Assembly (NCBI GenBank): GCA_015657435.1
Contig: JADLKH010000001.1
Coordinates: forward strand, 53,517-70,476
Direction of reading: 5' to 3'
From: Synergistales bacterium
GTDB taxonomy: Bacteria; Synergistota; Synergistia; Synergistales; 79-D21
Length of the DNA: 16,960 bases
Shown here one piece after another: positions 1 through 6,488 of the stretch. A program made the translations under genes and the position numbers. The notes under the pieces were generated by a model. The model had not been told where the DNA came from, did not search any database, and was given only the letters and a program-made list of their open reading frames with translations. Positions within the stretch are counted from its first letter, which is position 1, and every line of letters begins with the position of its first letter.

Positions 1-1107
1 AGCCTCAACGGATTCCCCGTCGCCCTGCGGAAGACGAGCCAAGACCGTTTCAACGTTGTGGTGGGACCTTTCTCCGTTTTTGCAGAAGCCGGCAAGAGCT
101 TCGCCGCCCTTCCTCCCTTTCCTGGGATGCACCTGGCTCCTGCTCCCACTTCCCCCGTAGAATCTCCTCTTTTTTGGGCCGCCATCCTGGCCGGCGATCT
201 CGAATCCGCCCCCGTGATCCGCTTCGCGTCGGAAATCGGGGTGGGGCGGGCCGATCTTTCAACGCTTGCCTCTGCCTTCCGTGCCGAAGCCGGAATCAAT
301 GGCGGATTTTTTTCCGGCCCGCTTCCGATCGGAACCCTGGTTGTCGAGGGAAAGCTTCTGCATGGTCCCCAGGGAGAGCGTTCAGCCATCGGATTGAATC
401 GAGGGAAAACACCCGTTTTCGGGAACGGTTATTTGTCCCTCCGGCTAGTACTCCCCGACATGGAACAACCGCTGGATCGCTTCAACGAGAATCCCCGTGA
501 GGATGAAACTTCGGTTTTGCTGGACGACGACCGTTTTTCTCATCCTTTCCTTCCCGAGTCCGGGGATCTTGTCGCGATGCCTGTCACGGTGGAAATTCAC
601 GGCAGCCTCAGCCTTGGACCGCGGAGGGGTACACTCCTCGCCAGAGGAAGAAAATCGAAAACCCTGCAGGGAATTCTTCCTGGGGAGAAGGTGGAAATCC
701 TCTCGGAATGGAGCGATTCCCTTATGGCGGGAAGGGAACTGGTCCTCCAGGCCGGTCCGCGCCTCCTTGAAAATGGAATCGAGAAAACCGACCCGGAATC
801 CTTCGACGAGAAAACCCGACTTCAAAAGCATCCCCGCACTCTAGTCGGCTGGGATGGAAAATCAACCTGGTGGATCGTCGTAGACGGGCGCCAGGCCTCG
901 CACAGCCAGGGGCTAACCTTGCCCGAAACGGCAGGGTTGGCGTTATCTCTCGGCTTGAAAGACGCTTTGAACCTTGACGGAGGGGGGTCTTCCTCTCTCT
1001 GGTGGAACGGTTTTCCAATCAACCTTCCGTCTGGTGGAAAAGAGCGGCCTCTTCCCTACGCGATCCTGTTCGGGACTTCCTCACCGTTCGGATCCCTTAC
1101 GAGATGA
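1..1107 (+). CDS. SPOR-domain / phosphodiester glycosidase (NAGPA-like) protein, 5' end cut by window edge
   Basis: The reading frame is open from base 1, so the start codon lies outside the window; 368 codons are visible. The first ~40 visible residues (around VVVGPFSVFAEAGKSFAAL) resemble the second half of a SPOR peptidoglycan-binding repeat. The rest matches the phosphodiester glycosidase family (NAGPA/DUF2233). Seen directly: INGGFF near visible residues 99-104, a VVDGRQ motif with GLTLPE after it, and the family hallmark LNLDGGGSSSLW at about 323-334, followed by a conserved N-x-PSGGxER tail. Family knowledge: such enzymes hydrolyse GlcNAc-phosphodiester or related bonds and bacterial members are exported. 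A SPOR domain would place it in the periplasm on denuded glycan strands. Inference: a cell-wall or exopolysaccharide-processing enzyme of a diderm; substrate unknown. The 3' end overlaps the convergent mscS by 52 bp. No terminator is visible after the TGA. Confidence 0.85.
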   Translation, partial: SLNGFPVALRKTSQDRFNVVVGPFSVFAEAGKSFAALPPFPGMHLAPAPTSPVESPLFWAAILAGDLESAPVIRFASEIGVGRADLSTLASAFRAEAGINGGFFSGPLPIGTLVVEGKLLHGPQGERSAIGLNRGKTPVFGNGYLSLRLVLPDMEQPLDRFNENPREDETSVLLDDDRFSHPFLPESGDLVAMPVTVEIHGSLSLGPRRGTLLARGRKSKTLQGILPGEKVEILSEWSDSLMAGRELVLQAGPRLLENGIEKTDPESFDEKTRLQKHPRTLVGWDGKSTWWIVVDGRQASHSQGLTLPETAGLALSLGLKDALNLDGGGSSSLWWNGFPINLPSGGKERPLPYAILFGTSSPFGSLTR

Positions 1108-1937
1108 ACCTCTATCTGCGGGATGGCGATCGAGATGCCCGCCTCGTCGAACGCTTCCCTTAAGTGAAACCGATAGGCGGCGGCAATGTCCCACTGCAAT
1201 CCGGGAGCGGTCTTCAGCAGCATCCGGAGCGTCATCGAACTCTTTTCGAAAGCGAGGATCCCTTCTAGGGCCGCAGGTTCTTCCAGGACCTTCCCGGGGT
1301 TTTTCGCGGCAATATCCCTTCCCACCCGATTCATGATCTCCAAGGCCCGCGGGATGTCCGTCCCATAGCCGACCCCCACTTCAATTCGGGCTCTCGACCA
1401 CTTCTTCGTGAAATTCAGAACGGTTGAAATGCTCCCATTGGGAATGGTCACCAATTCGCCGTCCAGTGTCCTCAGTCGTGTCGTCCTGAGCGTGAAGACT
1501 TCCACAACTCCCGAATGGTCTTCTATTTTCACCACATCTCCAACCGCGAACTGATCCTCGAAAACGATAAAGACCCCGTTCAGAAAATCCCGGATGATGT
1601 TCTGTGCCGCAAGGGAAATGGCCAGCCCTGCGATTCCGAGCCCTGTGAGGATCGATCGGACGTCGATACCCAGACTGCCGGCAAGCGTCAAAACCGCAAT
1701 TCCCCCAACCGACCATCTGAAAAGCTGAAGGGTGATTCCCTTCAGGGTTCGAAGCCTTTTCTGGCTGGCTTCCCTTTTTGTTTCTCCGCCCTCTTCGGCT
1801 TCAATGGCGCTCTCTGCCTTTGAAAAGAACCTCCGAATCCCCTTCGAACCAAGGTGATCGATGATCCACCAGGCCAGGACAAGGCTTCCCGGCCTGGCCA
1901 AGGCGTGAAAAAATTCTCGGGCGGTTTCGACATCCAA
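1056..1937 (-). CDS. mscS: MscS-family small-conductance mechanosensitive ion channel
   Basis: The protein has 293 residues, close to the usual length of simple MscS channels. The start is taken as the TTG at 1937 because AAAGGAGAG sits 6 bases upstream. The frame is open further upstream, but those residues (rich in Pro and Cys) have no family character. Seen: hydrophobic segments near residues 18-27 and 71-90, then a Gly/Ala-rich pore helix (about 93-128, containing GLGIAGLAISLAAQNIIRDFLNG). The cytoplasmic beta domain follows, with VGDVVKI (132-138) and the family signature TIPNGSI (164-170). The C-terminal alpha/beta domain ends with IPQIEVHL. Family role: a membrane-tension-gated pore that releases solutes on hypo-osmotic shock. 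It is downstream of kamA on the same strand (117 bp gap containing hairpins) and no convincing promoter of its own was found. Its 3' end runs into the convergent glycosidase gene. Confidence 0.93.
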   Translation of the reverse strand: MDVETAREFFHALARPGSLVLAWWIIDHLGSKGIRRFFSKAESAIEAEEGGETKREASQKRLRTLKGITLQLFRWSVGGIAVLTLAGSLGIDVRSILTGLGIAGLAISLAAQNIIRDFLNGVFIVFEDQFAVGDVVKIEDHSGVVEVFTLRTTRLRTLDGELVTIPNGSISTVLNFTKKWSRARIEVGVGYGTDIPRALEIMNRVGRDIAAKNPGKVLEEPAALEGILAFEKSSMTLRMLLKTAPGLQWDIAAAYRFHLREAFDEAGISIAIPQIEVHLVRDPNGEEVPNRIA

Positions 1938-1995
1938 GACGCTCTCTCCTTTCGGCAACGGACCGAACCGTTGACACGGGCACGACTTCGGGAAA

Positions 1996-2046
1996 CCCGG
2001 TGCAGAATACCGGGAAAGCACCGGGGGGAAGCTTTCGCTCCCCCCC
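1996..2046 (-). terminator. Two adjacent hairpins in the kamA-mscS gap (possible terminator or processing site)
   Basis: Read on the - strand just after the kamA stop, a G-rich arm (2046-2037) pairs with GCTTCCCCCC (2032-2023). This gives a ~10-bp stem with one G-U pair, closed by a GAAA tetraloop. A second hairpin follows: CCCGGT pairs with ACCGGG (2014-2009 with 2001-1996) over a 7-base loop, followed only by TTT. Neither has a good T-run, so efficient intrinsic termination is uncertain. They may instead protect the kamA 3' end, or only partly shield mscS from upstream transcription. Confidence 0.45.
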
Positions 2047-2054
2047 ATGATACT

Positions 2055-3335
2055 TCAGTCTTTCTTCACCTGTCCGCGTTCCGCGGCTCTTTCCCTGCGA
2101 GCGAGATGGGCCGGTTCGAGGGAAACACGATCCCCTTCAAAGAGAGGGATAAGCCCTTCCCGGGACAACTTCTTCTGCTTCTCGCAGAAAGCCGCGCAGT
2201 TTGCGGGGCATCGGCTGATCTTGTCTTCCGGTTCCGTGTAGGTGGTGAAAACTCCTTCGTAATTCCGCAGGATGACGCGCTTGTCGGACATGGAAACGAT
2301 ATAGTTCGGCAGGACGGGGATCTTTCCTCCGCCGTTCGGACCATCGACGATAAAATACGGAACCGCCAGCCCCGACGTGTGCCCGCGCAGGTATTCCATG
2401 ATTTCGATCCCCTTTGCCACCGAGGTCCGGAAATGCTCGATCCCCTGCGAAAGATCGCACTGGTAGATATAGTAGGGGCGCACGCGGATGGTCAGCAGTT
2501 TCTGGTTCAACTCGCGGAAGGTATAGGGGCAATCGTTGACCCCTTTCAGCAGCACGGACTGGTTCCCGAGGGGAACCCCTGCGTCGGCCAGCTTCTCGCA
2601 GGCCTCCTTCGAGACGGGCGTGATTTCGTTCGGGTGATTGAAGTGGGTGTTCACCCACACGGGATGGTGCTTCTTCAGGATCGAGCACAGGTTGTCCGTG
2701 ACACGCTGAGGCATGACAACCGGCGTGCGGGTACCGAAGCGGGCGATTTCAATGTGGGGAATCTTGCGGACCTCGCCCAGCATCCAATCGATCATTTCGT
2801 CGCTCATCAGGAAAGGATCTCCACCCGTGAAAAGGATGTCCCTGAATGTCGGCGTCTTCCTCAGGTAGTCCAGACAGGCCGAGATCTGTTCCTTCGAGTA
2901 GGCCCGGTCGGTCTCCCCCGCCTTTCTCCTTCGTGTGCAGTGGCGGCAATACATGGAACACTGGTCGGTCACCATCAGGATTCCGCGGTCCGGGTAGCGA
3001 TGGGTCAATCCCGGAACCGGTGAATCCGTATCCTCATGGCAGGGGTCCAAAAGGTCGGATTCCGCGATGTGCGTTTCGTGGATCGTCGGGACCGCCTGTC
3101 GGCGAATCGGGTCTTCCGGATCCTCCGGATCGATCAGAGAGGCATAATACGGTGTGATTGCCATCCTGAGCTTGTTCAGGCTGTGACCGAGAACCTCTTC
3201 CTCCTCGCCCGAAAGGGGCAGGACCTGTTTCAACTGCTCGACGGTGGTGATCCGGTTGTTGACTTGCCAATGCCAATCCGCCCATTCTTGCGGGGCAACG
3301 CTTTTCCAAGCCGGAATCGTGCGGTAGTCCCTCAC
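2055..3335 (-). CDS. kamA: L-lysine 2,3-aminomutase (radical SAM, PLP)
   Basis: The protein has 426 residues, close to clostridial KamA. It starts with GTG, with GGGAGGTG 7 bases upstream. It interconverts L-lysine and L-beta-lysine in the cytoplasm using a [4Fe-4S]-SAM cluster and PLP. Seen: the radical SAM motif CxxxCxxC (C126, C130, C133), GGDPF (171-175), the PLP lysine K338 in DGPNGGGKIP, and both aspartates that bind the substrate epsilon-amino group in KamA (D294 in YQCDLS, D331 in IVDGP). These two favour lysine over glutamate as substrate (in glutamate 2,3-aminomutase they are replaced by Lys and Asn). The structural zinc cysteines appear as C269 plus C376, C380 and C384, with a spacing (CxxxCxxxC) different from the clostridial CxCxxC. 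Neighbours: 89 bp downstream of a lysine-dehydrogenase-like gene. A terminator-like hairpin lies between them, and no obvious own promoter was found. kamDE, kdd and ablB are not in the window. Confidence 0.95.
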   Translation of the reverse strand: MRDYRTIPAWKSVAPQEWADWHWQVNNRITTVEQLKQVLPLSGEEEEVLGHSLNKLRMAITPYYASLIDPEDPEDPIRRQAVPTIHETHIAESDLLDPCHEDTDSPVPGLTHRYPDRGILMVTDQCSMYCRHCTRRRKAGETDRAYSKEQISACLDYLRKTPTFRDILFTGGDPFLMSDEMIDWMLGEVRKIPHIEIARFGTRTPVVMPQRVTDNLCSILKKHHPVWVNTHFNHPNEITPVSKEACEKLADAGVPLGNQSVLLKGVNDCPYTFRELNQKLLTIRVRPYYIYQCDLSQGIEHFRTSVAKGIEIMEYLRGHTSGLAVPYFIVDGPNGGGKIPVLPNYIVSMSDKRVILRNYEGVFTTYTEPEDKISRCPANCAAFCEKQKKLSREGLIPLFEGDRVSLEPAHLARRERAAERGQVKKD

Positions 3336-3353
3336 GGTCTAGCACCTCCCTTT

Positions 3354-3382
3354 AAAAAAACCGGCGGGAAAATTTCCGCCGG
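3354..3382 (-). terminator. Rho-independent terminator or attenuator between the dehydrogenase gene and kamA
   Basis: On the - strand, CCGGCGG (3382-3376) pairs with CCGCCGG (3367-3361), with possible A-T pairing extending the stem through a single bulge. Seven T residues (3360-3354) follow immediately. This is a textbook intrinsic terminator at the end of the dehydrogenase gene. The T-run is followed at once by the kamA Shine-Dalgarno sequence, leaving no room for a promoter downstream of the hairpin. kamA is therefore probably expressed by partial or regulated readthrough. Confidence 0.75.
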
Positions 3383-3383
3383 C

Positions 3384-3422
3384 AAACCCGTACATTCGAT
3401 TCTATAGAATAATCGAGGGTTT
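3384..3422. repeat. Imperfect 39-bp inverted repeat centred on ATTCTATAGAAT
   Basis: Outer arms AAACCC (3384-3389) and GGGTTT (3417-3422) are exact complements. Inside them CGAT and ATCG flank the perfect 12-bp palindrome ATTCTATAGAAT (3399-3410). It lies between the dehydrogenase stop and the terminator-like hairpin. It could be an RNA hairpin acting before the terminator (attenuator logic) or a protein-binding operator. No regulator is identified in the window. Confidence 0.5.
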
Positions 3423-3424
3423 CG

Positions 3425-4570
3425 CTACCCTTTCCTGACCTTCACGGTTTCCTTATATTCGAGACCTCTTGCCGCCTGTTCCTTCATGACGAAAGCGTAG
3501 AGCGCGTCATCCGCTGCGAGCTTCTCGGGGGCGAGAACCCCTTTATCCCGGATCAGACCTTTCTGGATCGCACGAGCAAAAATCGCGCAGGTGCAGCCCG
3601 TGCACCGCCCCATCGAATTCGTCCAGGATTTTTCGTCGAAACGATCCCAAAGATCCCAGGTGTAGGTCACTTCATCCTTTCCCTTGAACCCGTGTACCTC
3701 CACCTGCATGATTGTAAGGTCACGGTCCCCCTTTTCCGGATCCATCTTCCACATCGGAAAAAGCAGATCACAGGCCACATCTCGAGGAACGATTTCTTCC
3801 CCGCCGAGTTTCCTGGGCGTTTCGTCGAACAATCCCATCGAGCGAAGCAGGCGCATCTGCTCGACGTGTCCGGGCCAGCGAAGTGTCCTCTCCTCCATCC
3901 TTTTCGCCTTGAGGTTCTTGATCAGGGAACGCAATCCGTCGGTAATGAAGGTTTCCAATTCACCGACCTTCGGGAATTCCCTCAACGTCAACCGATCCAT
4001 CGCTTCAACCGTGACCGGTTTTCCGTCTTCTACAAATCTCGCGGGGCGCGTGTATTCCTCGATGACATCGGCAGGAGACCAGGTGACCTGGTAATTGAAG
4101 GGAGGCACCTTCTTTTCCGGGATCCCGCCGACATAGATCACGGCATCCTCCACTTCGTCCAGAAGTGCGCACCCTCTTCCCATCAGATAGTTTGACATTC
4201 CCGGGGCAACGCCGATATCGGGAACCACGGAAACGCCCTTTTCCCTCGCGAACCCGTCAAGGAGCTCAAAATCTTCCGCCATGAACGAGATGTCGCTCAG
4301 GCTCCTGCCGAGGCCGACGACGGTCTCCATCATCTGGTAGCCGAAACGTCCAGGGACCCCGGCCGTTACGATATCGGCATCGCAGAGCAAAGGTTCGAGC
4401 ACGGCCCTGTCTATGCAGGACCCCACCACGGTCTTTATCGCAGGCACCTTGGCCTTGAGGGATTCCAGTGCCTTCACATTAAGATCGACAACCGTCACGT
4501 CATAATCGGTGGCCAGGTCCCTTGCAATCACACTCCCGACAAGCCCGCAACCTAGCTGAACAGCTTTCAT
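3425..4570 (-). CDS. Saccharopine dehydrogenase-family protein, lysine 6-dehydrogenase-like
   Basis: The protein has 381 residues. It starts at the ATG at 4570, with AAAGGAGGT 7 bases upstream; an upstream extension of the frame lacks family character. Seen: an N-terminal Rossmann motif (LGCGLVGSVIARDLA, residues 6-20) with an acidic VVDLN at the end of the second strand, suggesting NAD(H) preference. The family blocks PDIGVAPGMSN (117-127), YVGGIP (146-151) and LRWPGH (230-235) follow, then a C-terminal SMGRCTGCTCAIFARAI segment where relatives have SMARTTG. Family knowledge: lysine 6-dehydrogenase oxidises the epsilon-amino group of L-lysine to 2-aminoadipate-6-semialdehyde, which cyclises to piperideine-6-carboxylate. 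Inference from its place upstream of kamA: it acts on lysine, or on beta-lysine made by KamA. It does not look like the classical 3,5-diaminohexanoate dehydrogenase (Kdd). The exact substrate is unproven. It has its own promoter at 4615-4644. Confidence 0.85.
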   Translation of the reverse strand: MKAVQLGCGLVGSVIARDLATDYDVTVVDLNVKALESLKAKVPAIKTVVGSCIDRAVLEPLLCDADIVTAGVPGRFGYQMMETVVGLGRSLSDISFMAEDFELLDGFAREKGVSVVPDIGVAPGMSNYLMGRGCALLDEVEDAVIYVGGIPEKKVPPFNYQVTWSPADVIEEYTRPARFVEDGKPVTVEAMDRLTLREFPKVGELETFITDGLRSLIKNLKAKRMEERTLRWPGHVEQMRLLRSMGLFDETPRKLGGEEIVPRDVACDLLFPMWKMDPEKGDRDLTIMQVEVHGFKGKDEVTYTWDLWDRFDEKSWTNSMGRCTGCTCAIFARAIQKGLIRDKGVLAPEKLAADDALYAFVMKEQAARGLEYKETVKVRKG

Positions 4571-4614
4571 GCCAGAACCTCCTTTAAGAATGTCGATATA
4601 CATTGAATGGATTG

Positions 4615-4644
4615 AAGATAGCATACAATAATACATGAAGTCAA
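4615..4644 (-). promoter_or_regulatory. Predicted sigma-70 promoter of the dehydrogenase (-kamA) unit
   Basis: On the - strand: -35 TTGACT (4644-4639), an 18-base AT-rich spacer, and -10 TATCTT (4620-4615) preceded by TGC, an extended -10. The leader to the ATG at 4570 is about 40 bases. Only this match supports it. Confidence 0.6.
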
Positions 4645-4716
4645 GATTGTACCATTCTCAATATTCGATTTTTTCTACCGTGCACATCAACCGACCCGCA
4701 CGACTCGCAGCACGCC

Positions 4717-4745
4717 TTGACGAGCCCATGTACGGGTCTTAAACT
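4717..4745 (+). promoter_or_regulatory. Predicted sigma-70 promoter of nhaC1
   Basis: -35 TTGACG (4717-4722), 17-base spacer, -10 TAAACT (4740-4745). The spacer contains the partial palindrome CCCATGTACGGG (4725-4736), which could be an operator. The promoter is divergent from the dehydrogenase promoter about 75 bp away, so a shared regulator is plausible. Confidence 0.5.
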
Positions 4746-4895
4746 GTAAACGTTGGTGTGCAATATGAAGTCTTTCGAAATTTCTTTCATAAAGCCGGGA
4801 GGTGGTCAACAGGTCCTGAAATAAGGCCGGATCCGGCCCCATACTGTAGATTTTTCGGTTTGGAAGGAGAAAAATCGAGAGGAGGCGGTTCGTTC
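4746..4895 (+). other. Long (~140-nt) nhaC1 leader with a 19-codon frame and a 14-bp palindrome
   Basis: Downstream of the predicted promoter is a leader of about 140 bases. It holds a short open frame with ATG at 4765 and TAA at 4822-4824 (19 residues, no good ribosome binding site). The perfect palindrome GGCCGGATCCGGCC (4825-4838) follows directly. I do not recognise a known riboswitch; in particular no lysine-box core is evident. It may be a translational control region or simply an untranslated spacer. Confidence 0.35.
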
Positions 4896-6428
4896 ATGGC
4901 AACCGAGAGAAAAAGAACAGCTCCAAGTTTTGCCCTTTCACTGGGAGTTTTTGCCATTGCGGCATTTTTCATCAGCTATGGGATCCTGAAACTCGAAGCC
5001 GAAGCCCACATGCCCATCCTGGCAGCCGCCGTCTTTGCCGCTCTTGTTGGTCGATTCATCCTCGGCGTTCCCTGGAAGGAAATGGAAGAGGGGATGATCA
5101 ACAACATCGCGGTCGCTCTTCAAGCCACGCTTATCTTGATGACCATCGGCATGATCATCGGAGCCTGGATCCAGTCCGGGGTCGTCCCGGGACTGATCTA
5201 CTACGGACTCATGATCCTAAAGCCCTCCATCTTCCTTGTGGCGACCCTGCTGACCTGTTCGGTCGTCTCCCTCGCAACCGGATCCTCCTGGACCACAACT
5301 GCGACGATCGGCATCGCCATGCTCGGCATCGGCAACGGACTCGGGGTTCCCGTGCCGATCACCGCAGGCGTCATCATCTCCGGAGCCTACTTCGGCGACA
5401 AGATGTCGCCTCTTTCCGACACCACGAACCTCGCCCCCGCGGTTTCCGGAGCGGAGCTTTTCGATCACATCAAAGCCATGTGCTGGACCACCGGCCCGAC
5501 CTACATCATCGTCCTGGCCGTTCTGACCTTCATCGGCTTCCGCTACGGCGGCGGCTCCCTCGACGCAACCCGAATCCACGCCATCCAATCCTTTATGATG
5601 GCTGAATTCCCAATTTCGTTCGCGTGCCTGATTCCGCCCGTCCTGGTCATCGCCCTTGCGGTCATGAAGATGCCGGCCCTTCCGGGCCTTTTTGCAGGAC
5701 TTTTCGCCGGAATCATCATGGCCTTTATGTCCGGATCCGGTATCGGGGATATCATGAACGTCGTCCAGAACGGCTATGCCGCGGGCATTTCGGATGAAGT
5801 CGCGAACGCGGCCGACCTTGCGGCCGTTACGGCAGCCATGACCAAGGCCGGGATCGCGGGAGTCGCCCCCGAATTGGGCAAGGAGGTTGCGGCAACCGTT
5901 TCGAAGCTTGTTTCCCGCGGCGGCCTCCAATCGATGATGTGGTCCATCTCGCTCATCTTTCTTGCCCTCTCTTTCGGAGGGGTCATGGAAGCCTGTGGTT
6001 TCCTCGAAACGATCATTGCGACCCTGACAAAAGGCATCCGTAAAGTTGGGACCCTCGTCGCCGCTGTCGTCGGTTCATGCCTGATCTCGAACATCTTTCT
6101 CGGCGACCAGTACCTTTCTCTCGTCGTCCCGGGCCGGATGTTCCGGAACACCTTCCAGAAATCGGGGCTCGCTCCAAGGATGCTCTCCCGTACACTGGAG
6201 GATGCCGGAACACTGACCTCCGCCCTCGTTCCATGGAACACCTGCGGCGCCTACCAAACCAGCGTTCTCGGCGTCGGTCCGCTCGTCTATGGCCCTTACG
6301 CTTTCTTGAACTGGGGTAACCCTCTCATGGCCATCTTGTTGACGTACATGAGAATTGGAATCTATTGGAGGAAGGAAGACGGAACCGACGTCGTCGAGAA
6401 GAAAGGAACCTTTGAACTGAACGATTAA
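4896..6428 (+). CDS. nhaC: NhaC-family Na+/H+ antiporter-type carrier (paralogue 1)
   Basis: The protein has 510 residues and many membrane segments. The start is the ATG at 4896, with GAGGAGG about 10 bases upstream; the frame is open to 4758, but that stretch is polar and unlike the family. Seen: hydrophobic helices throughout, the family block GAYFGDKMSPLSDTTNLAP (163-181) with acidic and polar residues suited to ion binding, and the second-repeat block FLGDQYLSLVVPGRMFR (401-417). LSRTLEDAGTLTSALVPWNTCGAY (430-453) comes next. Family knowledge: members exchange Na+ for H+ or for organic acids, as in the malate/lactate exchanger MleN. Inference: because it is divergent from the lysine dehydrogenase/kamA unit, it may carry lysine or a lysine product with Na+ or H+; this is not shown by sequence alone. 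A strong bidirectional terminator follows. Confidence 0.9.
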   Translation: MATERKRTAPSFALSLGVFAIAAFFISYGILKLEAEAHMPILAAAVFAALVGRFILGVPWKEMEEGMINNIAVALQATLILMTIGMIIGAWIQSGVVPGLIYYGLMILKPSIFLVATLLTCSVVSLATGSSWTTTATIGIAMLGIGNGLGVPVPITAGVIISGAYFGDKMSPLSDTTNLAPAVSGAELFDHIKAMCWTTGPTYIIVLAVLTFIGFRYGGGSLDATRIHAIQSFMMAEFPISFACLIPPVLVIALAVMKMPALPGLFAGLFAGIIMAFMSGSGIGDIMNVVQNGYAAGISDEVANAADLAAVTAAMTKAGIAGVAPELGKEVAATVSKLVSRGGLQSMMWSISLIFLALSFGGVMEACGFLETIIATLTKGIRKVGTLVAAVVGSCLISNIFLGDQYLSLVVPGRMFRNTFQKSGLAPRMLSRTLEDAGTLTSALVPWNTCGAYQTSVLGVGPLVYGPYAFLNWGNPLMAILLTYMRIGIYWRKEDGTDVVEKKGTFELND

Positions 6429-6447
6429 CTACTGCAGGCGATTTACG

Positions 6448-6484
6448 AAAAGCGGCCCCCCTCCTGGAGGGGGGCCGCTTTTTT
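6448..6484. terminator. Strong bidirectional rho-independent terminator
   Basis: GCGGCCCCCCTCC (6452-6464) pairs with GGAGGGGGGCCGC (6466-6478), flanked by AAAA on the left and TTTTTT on the right, so it can work on both strands. It ends nhaC1 (+), and its other side lies only 4 bases past the stop of the small - strand gene. Confidence 0.9.
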
Positions 6485-6488
6485 CTTC

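Noticed and set aside
1854..3023. Long + strand open frame opposite kamA
   Set aside because: It runs through the kamA coding region on the other strand and has no domain features or ribosome binding site; kamA has all its catalytic motifs.
2055..3335. Glutamate 2,3-aminomutase instead of KamA
   Set aside because: Both aspartates that contact the lysine epsilon-amino group are kept (D294, D331); the glutamate enzyme has Lys and Asn there.
4746..4895. Lysine riboswitch in the nhaC1 leader
   Set aside because: The leader is shorter than the usual lysine element and I cannot find its conserved core or a terminator before the start codon.
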